A stretch of DNA of 64,000 nucleotides from Melanopsichium pennsylvanicum. Lineage: Eukaryota > Basidiomycota > Ustilaginomycetes > Ustilaginales. This document shows, in pieces, positions 41,887 to 52,246 of the stretch. The notes under the pieces are model-generated. The model did not search any database. It was not told where the DNA came from and saw nothing but the letters and a program-made list of their open reading frames with translations. The DNA lies in NCBI GenBank assembly GCA_900208305.1, contig OAPG01000006.1, forward strand, positions 1 to 64,000, given 5' to 3'. The stretch's first letter is position 1. Each line of letters begins with the position of its first letter. Position numbers and translations under genes: made by a program.

Positions 41887-42355
41887 TAGGAAAGGAGAGA
41901 AATTGGTTCACAAAGAAGCTTTTAAATTTGATTCGACCAACAACGGATCAGGAATCACCCTCGTAAATAGGATCTGCTTTGTTTCGTGGAAGATACTTAA
42001 TATCAATTAATTCTACCGTCTGACTTATTTAATACAATAAGTGAAAGAGCATGCGATTCAGTTCCCATCGATCGCGTAGCCCAACTTGATCTGTCTACAA
42101 CTCCTGCTTGAACACAAATCTGAACACTCTCAATTCAATGCACCAGCCTATTTAATCGATGTTAACACACACCCACCCACAATCACACCAGGAGGCAAAG
42201 CGAGTCTTCCACCAAACGATCGGTTTGTTTCCCCTATCATGCAAGCAAGATACGAAAATTGGACAAAAACAGGGGAGAAAACACACACCACTGAAGAACT
42301 GCGAGTTACTATCACTACACTGGCTCTAATTCCAACGGAGGTTTTTCTTTCTTTT
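41887..42355. other. Convergent 3' region between ATG26 and PEX5
   Basis: No gene; 3' UTRs of two convergent genes. Part is covered by a spurious plus-strand frame that is the antisense of PEX5. Confidence 0.6.
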
Positions 42356-44521
42356 TCAGAACTCAAACCCTTCACCACGGAATTGATCCAAATCCGAGCC
42401 CACATGAGCCTTTTGTGCCAAATCCATCCTATCCATGACCAAAAAGATCCTCCTCAACGTACTCCACAAATTATGACTCTCGCCAGCCTCAGCCAGCGGC
42501 GTCGGTGCGGGCTGCTCCCCTTCCGGCACATCCGGCAATGTATGAGTCTGTTGCAAGCTCAATGCCGCCAACAAATGCTCGGCTGCCTCATGATGTGCAC
42601 CCAAGTTCAAACACGACACCGAAAGGTTATAAATGGCCCTAGTGAAAGTAGGTCGAAGCTCCAACGCCTTATGATACGCCGCGATGGCTTCTTCCGGTTT
42701 ACCCCCGTTGGCGAGCGTGGCTCCGAGACGATTCCACAGCAAGAAATCGTTGGGTCGTACACTGAGAGCAGAGTTGAAGCAGTCCTGAGCTTGTTCATAC
42801 GCGGATTGAGTGTAGAACAAGACTCCGAGACCCACTTGGACTTCAGGATCAATCTGTCCAGCCGAATTGCCTTGGCGTGCTGCTTGAAGGAACAAATCGG
42901 TGACACGGTTGAGAGACGCCCACGGGTTGCCTTCCGTGCCCTCGATGGGATCCTTAGAACCAGAGATCTCTGCAGGAAGAGGGCCCGCTTTGATGCTGGG
43001 GTAAGCCCTAGAAATGTAGCGTTCAAGCGTCTGGTGAGCGGCAGTATCGTAGCCTTCGTTCGTATAAGAGATGGCAAGGGACATGTACGCCTCGAGGTTG
43101 TTCTCGTCGATCTTGATGGCTTCTTCCAAAGCACGGATGGCTTGCGCTTCTTTCTCATTCATTGCCTGGCACTCTCCCAAACGACGCCATGCTTCCGAAC
43201 GTTCCCTTCGAGATCGGTCCACTTCTCCTCGCTCGACTTCGCCTCCAGTGCCTCCCTGGGTTTCGCGCTGAGTAGCGGCTTCAAACAACAGCGCAGCATC
43301 CGAGAGATTTCCTCCGTTGGCGAGCAATCGTAGGCCTTCAGACAAAGGATCGGGATGGGTGGCGAAGGCGTTCTGTTGGCTTCTCCTGTACTGGCCCAAT
43401 CTCGGGTATCCATCGGGACCCACGACCCCGAATCCATCCAGCAGGGATTCCTCGGTGCCGTCAAGTGCAGCCATCTCATCCAGCCCGTTGCGACCAGCAC
43501 CGAGTCCGCCGCCAGGATGAGCGTATCCAAATTGCTCATCGTCGTCATCCACGCGGCTCTTCAACAACTCTTCCTCCCACTTGGCCAACTCTGCATCGGC
43601 CGAGCTTGGCGGGATGCCATTCCTTGCGTTCATCGAACGCCAAAGATCCTCGAAACGATCGTTGGCTTCTTGACCATCGGCAGTGAGTTCCTGTTCGATA
43701 GCATCGAGTTCGCTACGGATGGCGTCGGCTTGTTCAGCCTCGGTAGGAAGAAGATCGGATTCGGATTCTTTGGCTTTGCCTTTGCTCCTGGATTCGGCCT
43801 CTGCTTGTTCGGCGTCGAGCTTCTTGAATTGTTCTTCCCATTGCGAGTCGTTGAGTTCGGTAAAGCGCGATTGTTGGACTTGTGCTGGCTGCTGTCGTGA
43901 CATGGTCGACATGGAAGCGCCCATCATCGACATTCCCATACCGCCCATCCCCATTCCACCCATGTTCATACCGCCATAAGATCCGATAATGGTACGAGAA
44001 GCATAAGCACCAGATGCGCCTCCTCCATCGCCGCCTCTCATCTGCTGCATAGCCGCCGGTGGTGGCTGACTCCCAAATTGTTGCGCCCATGCACTCGACT
44101 CAGCCGGATGCTGCATGGTCCTTCCTGGTGCTCCACCTCGTGCGAATGCCGCTTCCATATCGGCACTGCTCGGCGTGCCTGTGCGAGGCATCTGATTGGC
44201 CCACGAGACTCCGGCGTTGGGTCGCTGGAAAGCAGGTAGGGTACTGTTGAGCTCGTTTCGCATTGCTTGAAGGTCGAAGGGAGACGAGCCAGCAGGCGCA
44301 ACTGCACCTTGCTGCTGACGAAAAAACGCCTCTGCGTCCGGGTTGGGACCTCCGGCGGCATGTTGCTGTCGAATTCCAGCAGAGCCCATCTGGGATTGGC
44401 CAGCAAAGGTGCGGTCACCATGCTGAATGGAGCGATCCTGTTGGGTATGCTTGAGCATCTGTGCGAGACCATTGTTGGAGGTGGAGCATTCGGCTCCGTT
44501 GAGCATGGATTGGAAGGCCAT
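42356..44521 (-). CDS. PEX5: Peroxisomal targeting signal 1 receptor PEX5
   Basis: Cycling import receptor that binds C-terminal SKL-type signals and docks at the peroxisome membrane. Single exon, 721 aa. The N-terminus MAFQSMLNGAECSTSNN carries Cys12, the position used for recycling mono-ubiquitination. The disordered N-terminal half has di-aromatic pentapeptides for Pex13/Pex14 binding (WAQQF and WEEQF, with related WANQM) and a Gly/Met repeat (GGMGMGGMGMSMMGA). The C-terminal half is a TPR array (for example EAIKIDENNLEAYMSLAISY, ALSVRPNDFLLWNRLGATLA and NGGKPEEAIAAYHKALELRP), the PTS1 pocket. No PTS2-specific long-form insert could be identified. Convergent with ATG26; both have roles linked to peroxisomes, but the adjacency need not be functional. 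Confidence 0.96.
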   Translation of the reverse strand: MAFQSMLNGAECSTSNNGLAQMLKHTQQDRSIQHGDRTFAGQSQMGSAGIRQQHAAGGPNPDAEAFFRQQQGAVAPAGSSPFDLQAMRNELNSTLPAFQRPNAGVSWANQMPRTGTPSSADMEAAFARGGAPGRTMQHPAESSAWAQQFGSQPPPAAMQQMRGGDGGGASGAYASRTIIGSYGGMNMGGMGMGGMGMSMMGASMSTMSRQQPAQVQQSRFTELNDSQWEEQFKKLDAEQAEAESRSKGKAKESESDLLPTEAEQADAIRSELDAIEQELTADGQEANDRFEDLWRSMNARNGIPPSSADAELAKWEEELLKSRVDDDDEQFGYAHPGGGLGAGRNGLDEMAALDGTEESLLDGFGVVGPDGYPRLGQYRRSQQNAFATHPDPLSEGLRLLANGGNLSDAALLFEAATQRETQGGTGGEVERGEVDRSRRERSEAWRRLGECQAMNEKEAQAIRALEEAIKIDENNLEAYMSLAISYTNEGYDTAAHQTLERYISRAYPSIKAGPLPAEISGSKDPIEGTEGNPWASLNRVTDLFLQAARQGNSAGQIDPEVQVGLGVLFYTQSAYEQAQDCFNSALSVRPNDFLLWNRLGATLANGGKPEEAIAAYHKALELRPTFTRAIYNLSVSCLNLGAHHEAAEHLLAALSLQQTHTLPDVPEGEQPAPTPLAEAGESHNLWSTLRRIFLVMDRMDLAQKAHVGSDLDQFRGEGFEF

Positions 44522-45226
44522 GCTGAATGATAATGTAGCTGATTGCTGTCAGCTCGGTTCGGATTAATAAGCTGCTGTGGAAATATTCGATGTTGGAGAA
44601 TGGCACAACGATGATCGAGTCCCGTGTGAGATGTGTTGGTAGAAAGGGAGCGATAAGGTGGCGATGCTTGGAATAAAGGTGTGCGCGGCTGGTGGGGATG
44701 CGTGTGATTGTGTGACTTGCAAGTGCGGGGCGGATTGAGTGGAGTTAGCTCTGTGATCTCTGAAAATACGCGGCAGCACAGCAAGTACAGTAAATTTACA
44801 AGTAGAGTGTCTTTCCAACTCAACAAACAAAGAACTGCTGTGGAAGCACAGAGAGTGACCGACTCAGCCGGGCCGGCACAACCGACAAGCGGTAGAGCTG
44901 TCATGGATTCCTTTATACTGAGCTGCTGCCTCGGTGAAATCGCGGAGAGAAGCAAGCTTCCACTCTGAGAAAGTCGCTTACACAGAAAAAATTGGGCGAG
45001 CATACCGGCTTTTAAGCTCGGCGTTCTTGTGAGCTTCTCACTCGGCCGAATATGTCACCAAGTGCAGCTTGGACCCTGAAACATATGTTATCAGCCTCGA
45101 TTTTGGTGGACGTCACTGTCTTAGCTGAACTTTGTCTGTGTTTTGAATGTCTCGAACACTTGCTAGCCCAGCACGCCAAGTTGAGGACAATGGTTTTCAT
45201 ATTTACGTATTTAAACATTGTTCGAT
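44522..45226. other. PEX5 promoter region and 5S upstream flank
   Basis: No coding gene supported. Left side: PEX5 promoter and 5' UTR. Right side: upstream flank of the 5S rRNA gene. Confidence 0.55.
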
Positions 45227-45344
45227 ATCTGCGGCCATAGAACCTTGAAAGCACCGCATCCCGTCCGATCTGCGAAGTTAAGCAAGGTATCGCCTAGTCA
45301 GTACTGCGGTGGGGGACCACGCGGGAATCCTAGGTGCTGCAGTT
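45227..45344 (+). rRNA. 5S ribosomal RNA, dispersed single gene
   Basis: About 118 nt. The conserved core reads AGCACCGCATCCCGTCCGAT followed by CTGCGAAGTTAAGC, and the 3' half has GTGGGGGACCACGCGGGAAT. The terminal stem ATCTGCGGC pairs with GCTGCAGT. A T-run follows. Exact ends are uncertain by one or two bases. A lone 5S gene apart from the rDNA array fits the dispersed 5S genes of many filamentous fungi and smuts. It ends about 300 bp upstream of the NASP-like gene. Confidence 0.93.
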
Positions 45345-45349
45345 TTTTT
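45343..45349 (+). terminator. Pol III terminator of 5S rRNA
   Basis: Run of seven T directly after the terminal stem of the 5S gene. Confidence 0.85.
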
Positions 45350-45645
45350 ATCGACCTCGGCATGGAAAGTGTCATGATTTTGAAGAAGGATGCGGAAAAA
45401 GGGAAAAGTGACAGCTGCCAAAGCGAGCCACTTGCAAGTAGATAGACGCGACGCGTGCCACTTTTGCGCTGCTGAGCCACAAACAGTGACACAAATTTAG
45501 CACTGTAACTTGTTTGTGGTTTGGCGTAAAGTAGTCTGTAAGCCTCTCACGTCGCGCAGAGAGACCAACACTATTTTTGACCGTCACTCCGCTCCACCAT
45601 CCATTTCCTTCATCCCTTCTCCTTCAAGTCGCATACATTGTCAAG

Positions 45646-46962
45646 ATGGCATTCAACGAGCAACCTTCCAACCCCAATCTCGATGCTGAGGCCGCTGCCG
45701 AAGGCATATCTGCACGTCAACTCATCGACGAAGCCAACCGCCACTTTGCCTTGAAAGAATACTCTGCCTCATCAGACAAGCTCGCACAAGCCCTCGAACA
45801 GCTCAACACAATCTACTCCGAAGACGCCGACGAGCTTGCTCCAGTGCTTCATCTGTACGGCCGCAGTCTTTTGGAAAACTTCATCGTCAACTCTGCTGCA
45901 TTGGGCGGCGGTGGTGGATCCGCACCTCTCCCTGCACCTACTACACCTGTGCCCATCGCAAGCGGGTCTTCTTCAAAAGCCGGTGGATCTTCGACGGGTG
46001 CAGCTGCGTCGAAAAGCGATCCTCGATTCAGCTTCACTGGCGATGCTGAAGATGATGATGATGACCAAGAAGAAGAAGCACCAAATGCTGGCGCAGATGG
46101 CGATGAGGAGGATGACCTCCAAGTAGCCTTCTCCGTTTTAGATTTGTCAAGGGTGATCTACCACCGAATGCTCAAGTCAGACACCACAAAGCTCACGACA
46201 CTGCAGGGAGACGAATGGAACAAGACCAGACTTCAGGCTGAGTTGGCCGAGGTGATGAACTTGTTAGGCGACGTCGGACTAGAGTCGGAAAACTTCACCC
46301 AGGCCTCGGCGGACTACAAGGTCAGCCTTGAACTCCTTGAACCTCTGCTCAACCCACACTCCCGACGTCTCGGTGAAGCACATTTGCGACTTGGGCTCGC
46401 GCTGGAGTACCATCCCGACGTCGAACAGCGCAAAGGCGCACAGGTGCACGTACAAGCCGCATCCGACGTACTCGCTGCCCGAGTAGCTGCCATTCAGGGC
46501 CGCATCATCAACCCTTCTTCCTCAGACACTGTCGACAAGGCTGAGGTCAAGGAAGAGAAAGACGATCTTGCCAACCTCACCGACAAGGCTGCGCTCGAAA
46601 AGGAGCTCAAAGACATCCAGGAAATGAAGAAAGAGCTGGACACCAAGCTGGAAGAGTATGAGACGGAAGATGGACAAGCGCAGTTGTACGGGTTGCCCGA
46701 CTTGACAGGTGTGCTAGGATTGCCAGCTGAGGCGGGCAAAGGTATGTCGACAAAAGATGCCCTGCAGCAGGCTATTAAGGATGCATTCCTGGGTGCACAG
46801 GCCGAAGAAGCCGGTGAGGCGAATCCATTCACCGGTGCCAGTAAGAGTGCCATCGCGGCTGACGCGCCGGTCAACAATCTTAGTGGGATGGTCAAGAGGA
46901 AGAAGAAGGCCGAAGGTGATGAGGCAGAAGAAGAGAGTAAGAAGGCAAAGACCGAAGCTTGA
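45646..46962 (+). CDS. NASP: NASP/Sim3/Hif1-type histone chaperone with SHNi-TPR
   Basis: Nuclear chaperone for histones H3-H4 (and the centromeric H3 in fission yeast). Single exon. The start at 45646 (GTCAAGATGGCA) gives 438 aa; an in-frame ATG 69 nt upstream is in the leader. TPR1 is LIDEANRHFALKEYSASSDKLA, whose repeat is broken by a Gly/Ser/Pro-rich and then acidic insertion (about 85-155, DDDDQEEEAPNAGADGDEED), the acidic interruption typical of NASP. The SHNi-TPR follows with LAEVMNLLGDVGLESENFTQ and LGEAHLRLGLALEYHPDVEQ. A C-terminal coiled coil (ALEKELKDIQEMKKELDTKL) and a basic tail (MVKRKKKAEGDEAEEESKKA) with nuclear-localisation character close the protein. Convergent with the NPP gene, 89 bp apart. 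Confidence 0.9.
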   Translation: MAFNEQPSNPNLDAEAAAEGISARQLIDEANRHFALKEYSASSDKLAQALEQLNTIYSEDADELAPVLHLYGRSLLENFIVNSAALGGGGGSAPLPAPTTPVPIASGSSSKAGGSSTGAAASKSDPRFSFTGDAEDDDDDQEEEAPNAGADGDEEDDLQVAFSVLDLSRVIYHRMLKSDTTKLTTLQGDEWNKTRLQAELAEVMNLLGDVGLESENFTQASADYKVSLELLEPLLNPHSRRLGEAHLRLGLALEYHPDVEQRKGAQVHVQAASDVLAARVAAIQGRIINPSSSDTVDKAEVKEEKDDLANLTDKAALEKELKDIQEMKKELDTKLEEYETEDGQAQLYGLPDLTGVLGLPAEAGKGMSTKDALQQAIKDAFLGAQAEEAGEANPFTGASKSAIAADAPVNNLSGMVKRKKKAEGDEAEEESKKAKTEA

Positions 46963-47051
46963 GCACATACAAACTTTCACTCACGTGTACTGTTGATGTC
47001 AAACGAAGGCTGACAGATTCTACGTTCTAATTGAATATGCAGTATGATGAC

Positions 47052-48635
47052 TTAAAGACCAGCTCTAAGATGTGTATCCCAAAAGGACCATGTGCCGTTC
47101 GTAGGAGCTCTCTGCCTCTCCGGAACCCCTAAAATGCGCGATACCAGATTGTGCACTTGAATGTTGACAAAACCTTGCATGTTCCACTGTTCCTTTTGAC
47201 CCTGTCCTACCTCTTCCTGCATCTTGGAAAAGGAGGGGCCTGAAGCGACAAAGATGGCGCGCATGTCTGACTCCCGGTTATCATACCCATGATTACCGAC
47301 AGGGGCGTAGACTCCATTTGCAAACGTCGCCATTTCGCGGTTTGTAGTGATGGACCAACCGAGTTGAGGGACCATCCAAAGTGGAGCTAATCTATCTTGT
47401 ACTGTTGCTGAGGCTAGATGGTATCGTTCTGGCAAGTCTTCTCGCCAGTAAACATCCCAGCCTTGACTCCATCTCTCGCTGTGGTTTCCCTTTGCTTTCG
47501 AAAGCCGATGATATGCTTGTTGGGCATATGTTCGTTGTTGGGCTAGTGTGCCTTTGAAACGCAACCCAGCGCTTGGCCAACCGTCTCGGTGATTGATCTT
47601 ACTGTAGATGTCTGCACCGAGCAGCTCATCTAGAAAAATGAGCTTTTCGTTGCTGGTAGTTGTCATCCCATGATCGCTCACAATGACGATATCCACTATT
47701 TCGCCCAACGCTCTCTTTTCCACCAATTCGTTCCGAAGACGTCCAACAAATCGGTCAACGCTTTTTAATGCAGCCAAAGCCTGATTGCTCTCTGGACCGT
47801 ACCCATGTGCAGCCTGATCTATATCCGGCACGTAGGCACAGATCAAACTTGGTCTCTCATCAATCCCATCCATGTCTATCCACTCCAGTATTTGGTGTAA
47901 CCTCCTAGCTAAACCCCAGCCAGTCTCATATTTCTGGAAATACCTCGCTTTCGCCCCAGCACTGGTTTGTGGTGGACCAGGCCACATCAATACAGCACTG
48001 CTTACCCCAGTGCGCTCGGCAGTAGCCCATATTGGCTCACCTAACCACCACGTACTGTTCCAACTATGGGCTGGTGAAGTGTAGTAGAACTGTTGATCAG
48101 TGGAGGCCTTTGTAAAGTCGTTGGCAACGATACCATGTGATGAAGCGTAAAGACCGCTAAGGAGCGCCCAGTGGTTCGGAAAGGTCAAAGTCGGGAAGAT
48201 CGGCTGGAGGTATGCTGCAAGGCGGGATCGAGGGGTGGAGGTGCCGAGGGAGGCGATATGGGGAGCCAAGGTTGGCGTGAGGTAGGCAGGTTTTGCCCCA
48301 TCGAGGGAGATGAGGATTACTGTTCGGTGAAACGTATGTGTTCCGTTCGATAGGGTTGCGTTTGGTAAGACGGAGCTGGCAAGATCCGATGACGGCGTCG
48401 ATTGAGGGGGTCGGGAGAAGAAGGGGAGATGATTGTGGAAGACGCTTATCAGGAGAGCAATTACAGAGAGAGCCAAAAACAAGCGACAGGATAGCCATCT
48501 AAGACTCAGTTGTCGCTCGTTGCGATGGCCATGTGATACATTAGGGAGGAGCGGTGTGGTCGAATCTGGCTCTAAACTAGTTGTACCCTGTTTCGCCTTA
48601 AGAAGTGTCTCTCTAGCCTCGTTGGCGGAGCTCAT
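47052..48635 (-). CDS. Type I phosphodiesterase / nucleotide pyrophosphatase (NPP family), type II membrane protein
   Basis: Two-zinc hydrolase of extracellular or luminal nucleotides and phosphodiesters, like yeast Npp1/Npp2. Single exon, 527 aa. A cytosolic N-terminus of about 48 residues is followed by one membrane anchor (about 50-70, LFLALSVIALLISVFHNHLPF) and a luminal catalytic domain. Catalytic Thr151 lies in FPTLTFPNHWALLSGLYASS. Metal ligands are visible in LISLDGAKPAYL, YVPDIDQAAHGYGPES, VIVSDHGMTTTS and GNHGYDN. Several N-glycosylation sequons (NAT, NGT, NST, NHS). The length is shorter than yeast Npp1 (742 aa), lacking its C-terminal extension. Convergent with the NASP-like gene and divergent from the DLH-like gene. 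Confidence 0.92.
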   Translation of the reverse strand: MSSANEARETLLKAKQGTTSLEPDSTTPLLPNVSHGHRNERQLSLRWLSCRLFLALSVIALLISVFHNHLPFFSRPPQSTPSSDLASSVLPNATLSNGTHTFHRTVILISLDGAKPAYLTPTLAPHIASLGTSTPRSRLAAYLQPIFPTLTFPNHWALLSGLYASSHGIVANDFTKASTDQQFYYTSPAHSWNSTWWLGEPIWATAERTGVSSAVLMWPGPPQTSAGAKARYFQKYETGWGLARRLHQILEWIDMDGIDERPSLICAYVPDIDQAAHGYGPESNQALAALKSVDRFVGRLRNELVEKRALGEIVDIVIVSDHGMTTTSNEKLIFLDELLGADIYSKINHRDGWPSAGLRFKGTLAQQRTYAQQAYHRLSKAKGNHSERWSQGWDVYWREDLPERYHLASATVQDRLAPLWMVPQLGWSITTNREMATFANGVYAPVGNHGYDNRESDMRAIFVASGPSFSKMQEEVGQGQKEQWNMQGFVNIQVHNLVSRILGVPERQRAPTNGTWSFWDTHLRAGL

Positions 48636-49175
48636 CTTGCCTAAAACCTTCCTCCGCCTTGCTGATATGAGCTAAATGTTGCACTTTATTTTGCAAAGAG
48701 TCTCCGATCAGAGTCACACTGACTCACAGAAGCGGCTATCTATATGTGTTGGACGGAAGAGAAATAGATATGTGTCACTTTTCGCTTCGACATAGCGTAG
48801 TGGCGTAGGAAACGGAAATGTTGACAGATGTTATGTCGCCTTCAGCCTACAAACTGAGCGCAGGCGAGAGATGTTTCACATGGCAACGTATTCTTTCATG
48901 TTGCCATAAAAGGTTGCCGAAAATCGTATTTTTAAATTCTCCACATTCTGATGCGTGCCAATTATGGTAAACACCCTCCAACTCGCTCATCGTGGCTCGT
49001 TGTCATACGTTAGCCACGGCAGCCGACGGTCATGTTGATTACCAACCTTTCATTTCACCTTTCTATCTATCACCTTTACCATACATCCTTTTTCTAAGCC
49101 TATACCATTACCACAAGTTTTCTGACCCAGAGATAACAAGACAGAGATAACAAGAAAGCATCAAGTAACTCCATC
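48636..49175. promoter_or_regulatory. Divergent promoter of the NPP and DLH-like genes
   Basis: 540 bp between two divergent starts. It contains a repeated AGATAACAAGA (about 49131-49154) just before the DLH-like start. No other gene seen. Confidence 0.55.
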
Positions 49176-50018
49176 ATGTCGGCTAAAACTACCGAATCAG
49201 GCGAAAACAAAGGATTCTGCGTCCACTGCGTCTCTGGATTCCGCATTCCCGGCGAGCCAAAAGGCCAGATGGAAGTGATCCACGGCCTTAGCACTTATGT
49301 CGCACAACCTGCCAATCCCAGTTCCGACTCCGCCTCCAAGGCTATCATCTATTTTTACGATGCCTTCGGTCTGAAACTCGACAACAACAAGATCATTCCT
49401 GACAAGCTCGCCGATGCCACCGGTCTCACCGTTTATGTTCCCGATATCTTCAATGGAGGAGGCGTACCTGAGTCCGCTCTCGCCTCTGCACCTTCGACTG
49501 CGGAGGAGATGAAGTCTGCATCCTTCATGTCAAAACTCAAGACTGGAGCAGCCATGGCAAAGGCTGGCCCGTTTTTCGCCAAAAACCTCCCCGCCTTCAA
49601 GATCCCCACGCTCAAGAAATGGATTGAACAGTTGAAGGAGTCTAAAGGATATTCCAAACTCGGTGGAACAGGATTCTGTTACGGGGGCAAGCTTGTCATC
49701 GCGCTCAACGCGACTGGCCACATCAATGTATCTGTTGCAAACCACCCGAGCATGGTCACAAAGGGCGATGTTGCATCGATCAAGAATGCGATCTTATTCA
49801 ACTGCGCAGAAGAAGATCCCATGTTCGCTGAAGCTTATGCCAAGCAGGTGGAGAAGGAGTGGAGCGAAAAGGGTGATAAGCCACCTCACAAATTTGTCTA
49901 TTACCCAAACACAGTCCATGGTTTCGCGGCAAGACCCAATCTCGGCGACAAGCTGGTCAAGGAGGCATTTGAAAAGGCTTTTGTGAATTCGGTCGACTTT
50001 TGGAAGGCTCATCTCTGA
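49176..50018 (+). CDS. Dienelactone-hydrolase-family protein
   Basis: Alpha/beta hydrolase of the DLH family, cytosolic; the natural substrate is unknown. Single exon, 280 aa. The triad is Cys168 (GGTGFCYGGKLV), Asp214 (NCAEEDPMFAE) and His248 (NTVHGFAARPNLGD), as in bacterial dienelactone hydrolase and the yeast AIM2-like proteins. The N-terminal part has AIIYFYDAFGLKLDNNKIIP, the usual first strand and cofactor-free loop. No signal peptide. A purely catabolic role in chlorocatechol breakdown is unlikely to be the only one, since fungi carry many such paralogues. Marks the right edge of the housekeeping block before the accessory region. Confidence 0.9.
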   Translation: MSAKTTESGENKGFCVHCVSGFRIPGEPKGQMEVIHGLSTYVAQPANPSSDSASKAIIYFYDAFGLKLDNNKIIPDKLADATGLTVYVPDIFNGGGVPESALASAPSTAEEMKSASFMSKLKTGAAMAKAGPFFAKNLPAFKIPTLKKWIEQLKESKGYSKLGGTGFCYGGKLVIALNATGHINVSVANHPSMVTKGDVASIKNAILFNCAEEDPMFAEAYAKQVEKEWSEKGDKPPHKFVYYPNTVHGFAARPNLGDKLVKEAFEKAFVNSVDFWKAHL

Positions 50019-51395
50019 TCTCCAAAACCTCCCGATGTAGTTGTGGGACAGACACCATGTCGTGTATATGGATTTCTGGAATTGGAATGTTTGGCTTTCT
50101 TTTCTCGAAGCGTGGACAAGGCGAGTGGAACCGCGTGCATTCATGGAAGGAAGCTTGAAGAATGTTGTGGTAAGCAACGGTCCACCAAGTGATGAGAAAG
50201 CTGGCCACTGCACGCTCGTATTCGTCTGCCAACGGTACGAGCTCCCTATCGGTACCCAGGGCATTCGCAACCAATCGACCAATTCTGTAAAGATACATTC
50301 AACAAGATGCCAAAAGCCTTTTCCAATCGCAACGAACTCGTCAATGCAACGTCAACTTACTCGTGTTGAGCCTGGATGACTTGGATTTTCCAGTCGACTC
50401 ATTCCGCTCCTGCCCGATCCAGGTGCATAAGGGCAACACACTCCTCATCTCGGTAATCTCGGGGCTGGCCCTATTCGGTAGTGCGAGATGTGCTAGTCTG
50501 AGAAGAGACAGTCACTGTGCCTCGCGGAGATATGCCAAAGTGTCAAAGATGGTTGGAAGGCAGTGGTTTCTAACCTAACGGTGCGAGTCCCGGCATGGCT
50601 CTCCTTTTCAGAGTTGGTGTAAGCACCGATCTGGCAGGTGCTTTCAATTCTTGAGGCATTTGAGAGCTGCGCTTTTTGCGCTTCTGCAGCAAAAAAGTGA
50701 CAGAGGCATAGCCATGCGCGAAAGACCAATATGCGGCTTTTGTGACTATTAATTGTGGGCCGACAAGGCGTGGGATAGGATGAGAAAATCATCAACTGGT
50801 GGGGCCGCCTAGCAACTTGAGTTTAGGTTGCATCGCAACTTCCATCTCATAGACTTGTGTGGCTCTTAATCTGGAGCTGAATTTGAAAGCGCGACATGCG
50901 AACAAGGTCGGCTCCGGTTTGACCTCTGCATGTCAGCAAGCCAGACTGTGCATCCTCAAATGAAGAAGGAGATTATTTGGATCAGCACGTGATGGTTACC
51001 AGTGGGTCGTGGGAATCGCCCAAGTGAGGACTCTTGCCGGTGCATGCAGCTTTATTTTTGCTGATACTGTACCTCTTGTGTGATCTGCAAGATATGCATC
51101 ATGATGAAGCCCTTGTGGCTTTTGAGCGGGCTGATTTGGGTAGTTCTGATGTTATCCCTATACAGATATAGCCGTGCAACTCTGACTTGCTGATGTACCA
51201 GTTGTCGATAGAGGTCTGCGCCACGATAGAGCCGAGCAACCAGAGCAAGCCACTTCAACTTGTTCAATTTCAGATAAAAGCGGGACCCGCATCGTCAATG
51301 GTGCTCTTCTTTTCTTAATACTAAAACAACAGAAGCCAGATGTCCACGAGGGCGCTCACCTTATTTTACCACCCATCACTTCCAACCTTATAACC
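50019..51395. other. Left flank of the small-secreted-protein region
   Basis: 1.4 kb with no supported coding gene. A stretch near 50532-50600 has Pol III box B-like sequence (GGTGCGAGTCC) but does not fold as a tRNA. A TATA-like GATAAAAG at 51273-51280 probably serves the next gene, 116 bp before its ATG. Confidence 0.45.
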
Positions 51396-52246
51396 ATGTA
51401 CTTTGATGCTCTCTTTATCATCGCCTTCATAACCTTAGTGGCTCGAGTTGGCGCAATTCTTGAACCTCCACCAAACGTGAGAGAGGGAGGTGAGGAGATT
51501 CTACGCCTATGGAAGCTTACACAGGAGGAACACATATTCCGCCAACATTTGCCGGAGTACTCGATCAAATTTCAAAATGCATGGAAAACGTTCTTAAAAG
51601 ATCAGGGTGCTACAATCATTCAGGATCACTACAAGTAAGGATATATTAAAGTGCTTTATCCTCAGGATTATAAAGTGATCTCAGCTGACTTTTGCTCTCT
51701 TGAATCAGAACTCAACTCACCAACGGCGAGTAAGTTGCTACTGTATCCTCCTTTCCACGGCGCTGCTTACATCGCTGACCTTCTTCGTACCTGCTCACCA
51801 ACTTGCAACCGGAACAGGTGGCAATTTAAAGATTATGGCATGTACAAGTAAGTGAAACCTTACCATGCTCCGGCAATCTCACTCACAGAATGTCTGACCC
51901 GAAGTTACGCCTCTCGCCGAACAGGTTCATGAATTTGGTCAGAGGTGACGGACGTCGGTCGTACAATTTCCAAAAAGGAAGATACCCTATCAAGTTGCAA
52001 GCTGCGTTGCTTCTCATCGAGCGATTTGCCGAACACCGGAAGAACGTAGGCAATGTATTCCCTCAGGAGGCTCACATAGGTGCCAACATGCCTTGGCGAT
52101 CGACGCAAGGGAATACAGCTGCTTGGATCAAAGGCGACGAAGCCGATACAGCAGATTCCAAGGCTGCAGAATGGAAAGAGTGGGGAAATTCACTCCAAAT
52201 TGGTATGGAAGCTGGCTCAAGCAGCTCTCGAACGAAGAGGACATGA
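51396..52246 (+). CDS. Small secreted protein A, candidate effector, four exons
   Basis: Family not recognised. Exons 51396-51634, 51709-51729 (21 nt), 51818-51847 (30 nt) and 51925-52246, 203 aa; all introns have GT-AG ends and lie in phase 2. A signal peptide is clear (LFIIAFITLVARVGA). The mature part is cysteine-free and probably helical. Exon 1 ends with NAWKTFLKDQGATIIQDHYK and the last exon opens KFMNLVRGDGRR. For the last intron I prefer acceptor CGAACAG at 51924 over CTCACAG at 51888, because it places the exon start exactly where proteins B and C have theirs; the other choice adds 12 residues in frame. The C-terminus is rich in Trp, Ser and charged residues. Role in host interaction is inferred from secretion, size and clustering only. 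Confidence 0.65.

Noticed and set aside
42086..43333. 415-codon plus-strand open frame
   Set aside because: It is the antisense of PEX5, whose TPR and pentapeptide motifs are unmistakable on the minus strand.
50532..50600. tRNA-like stretch with box A-like TGGTTGGAAGG and box B-like GGTGCGAGTCC, followed by TTTT
   Set aside because: Acceptor and T stems do not pair, and no 5' strand matches CATGGCT. At best a degenerate tRNA-Arg(TCT)-like remnant, not a gene.
51888..51924. Alternative acceptor for secreted protein A giving 12 extra residues
   Set aside because: In frame and possible, but the downstream acceptor matches the exon start of the two relatives.
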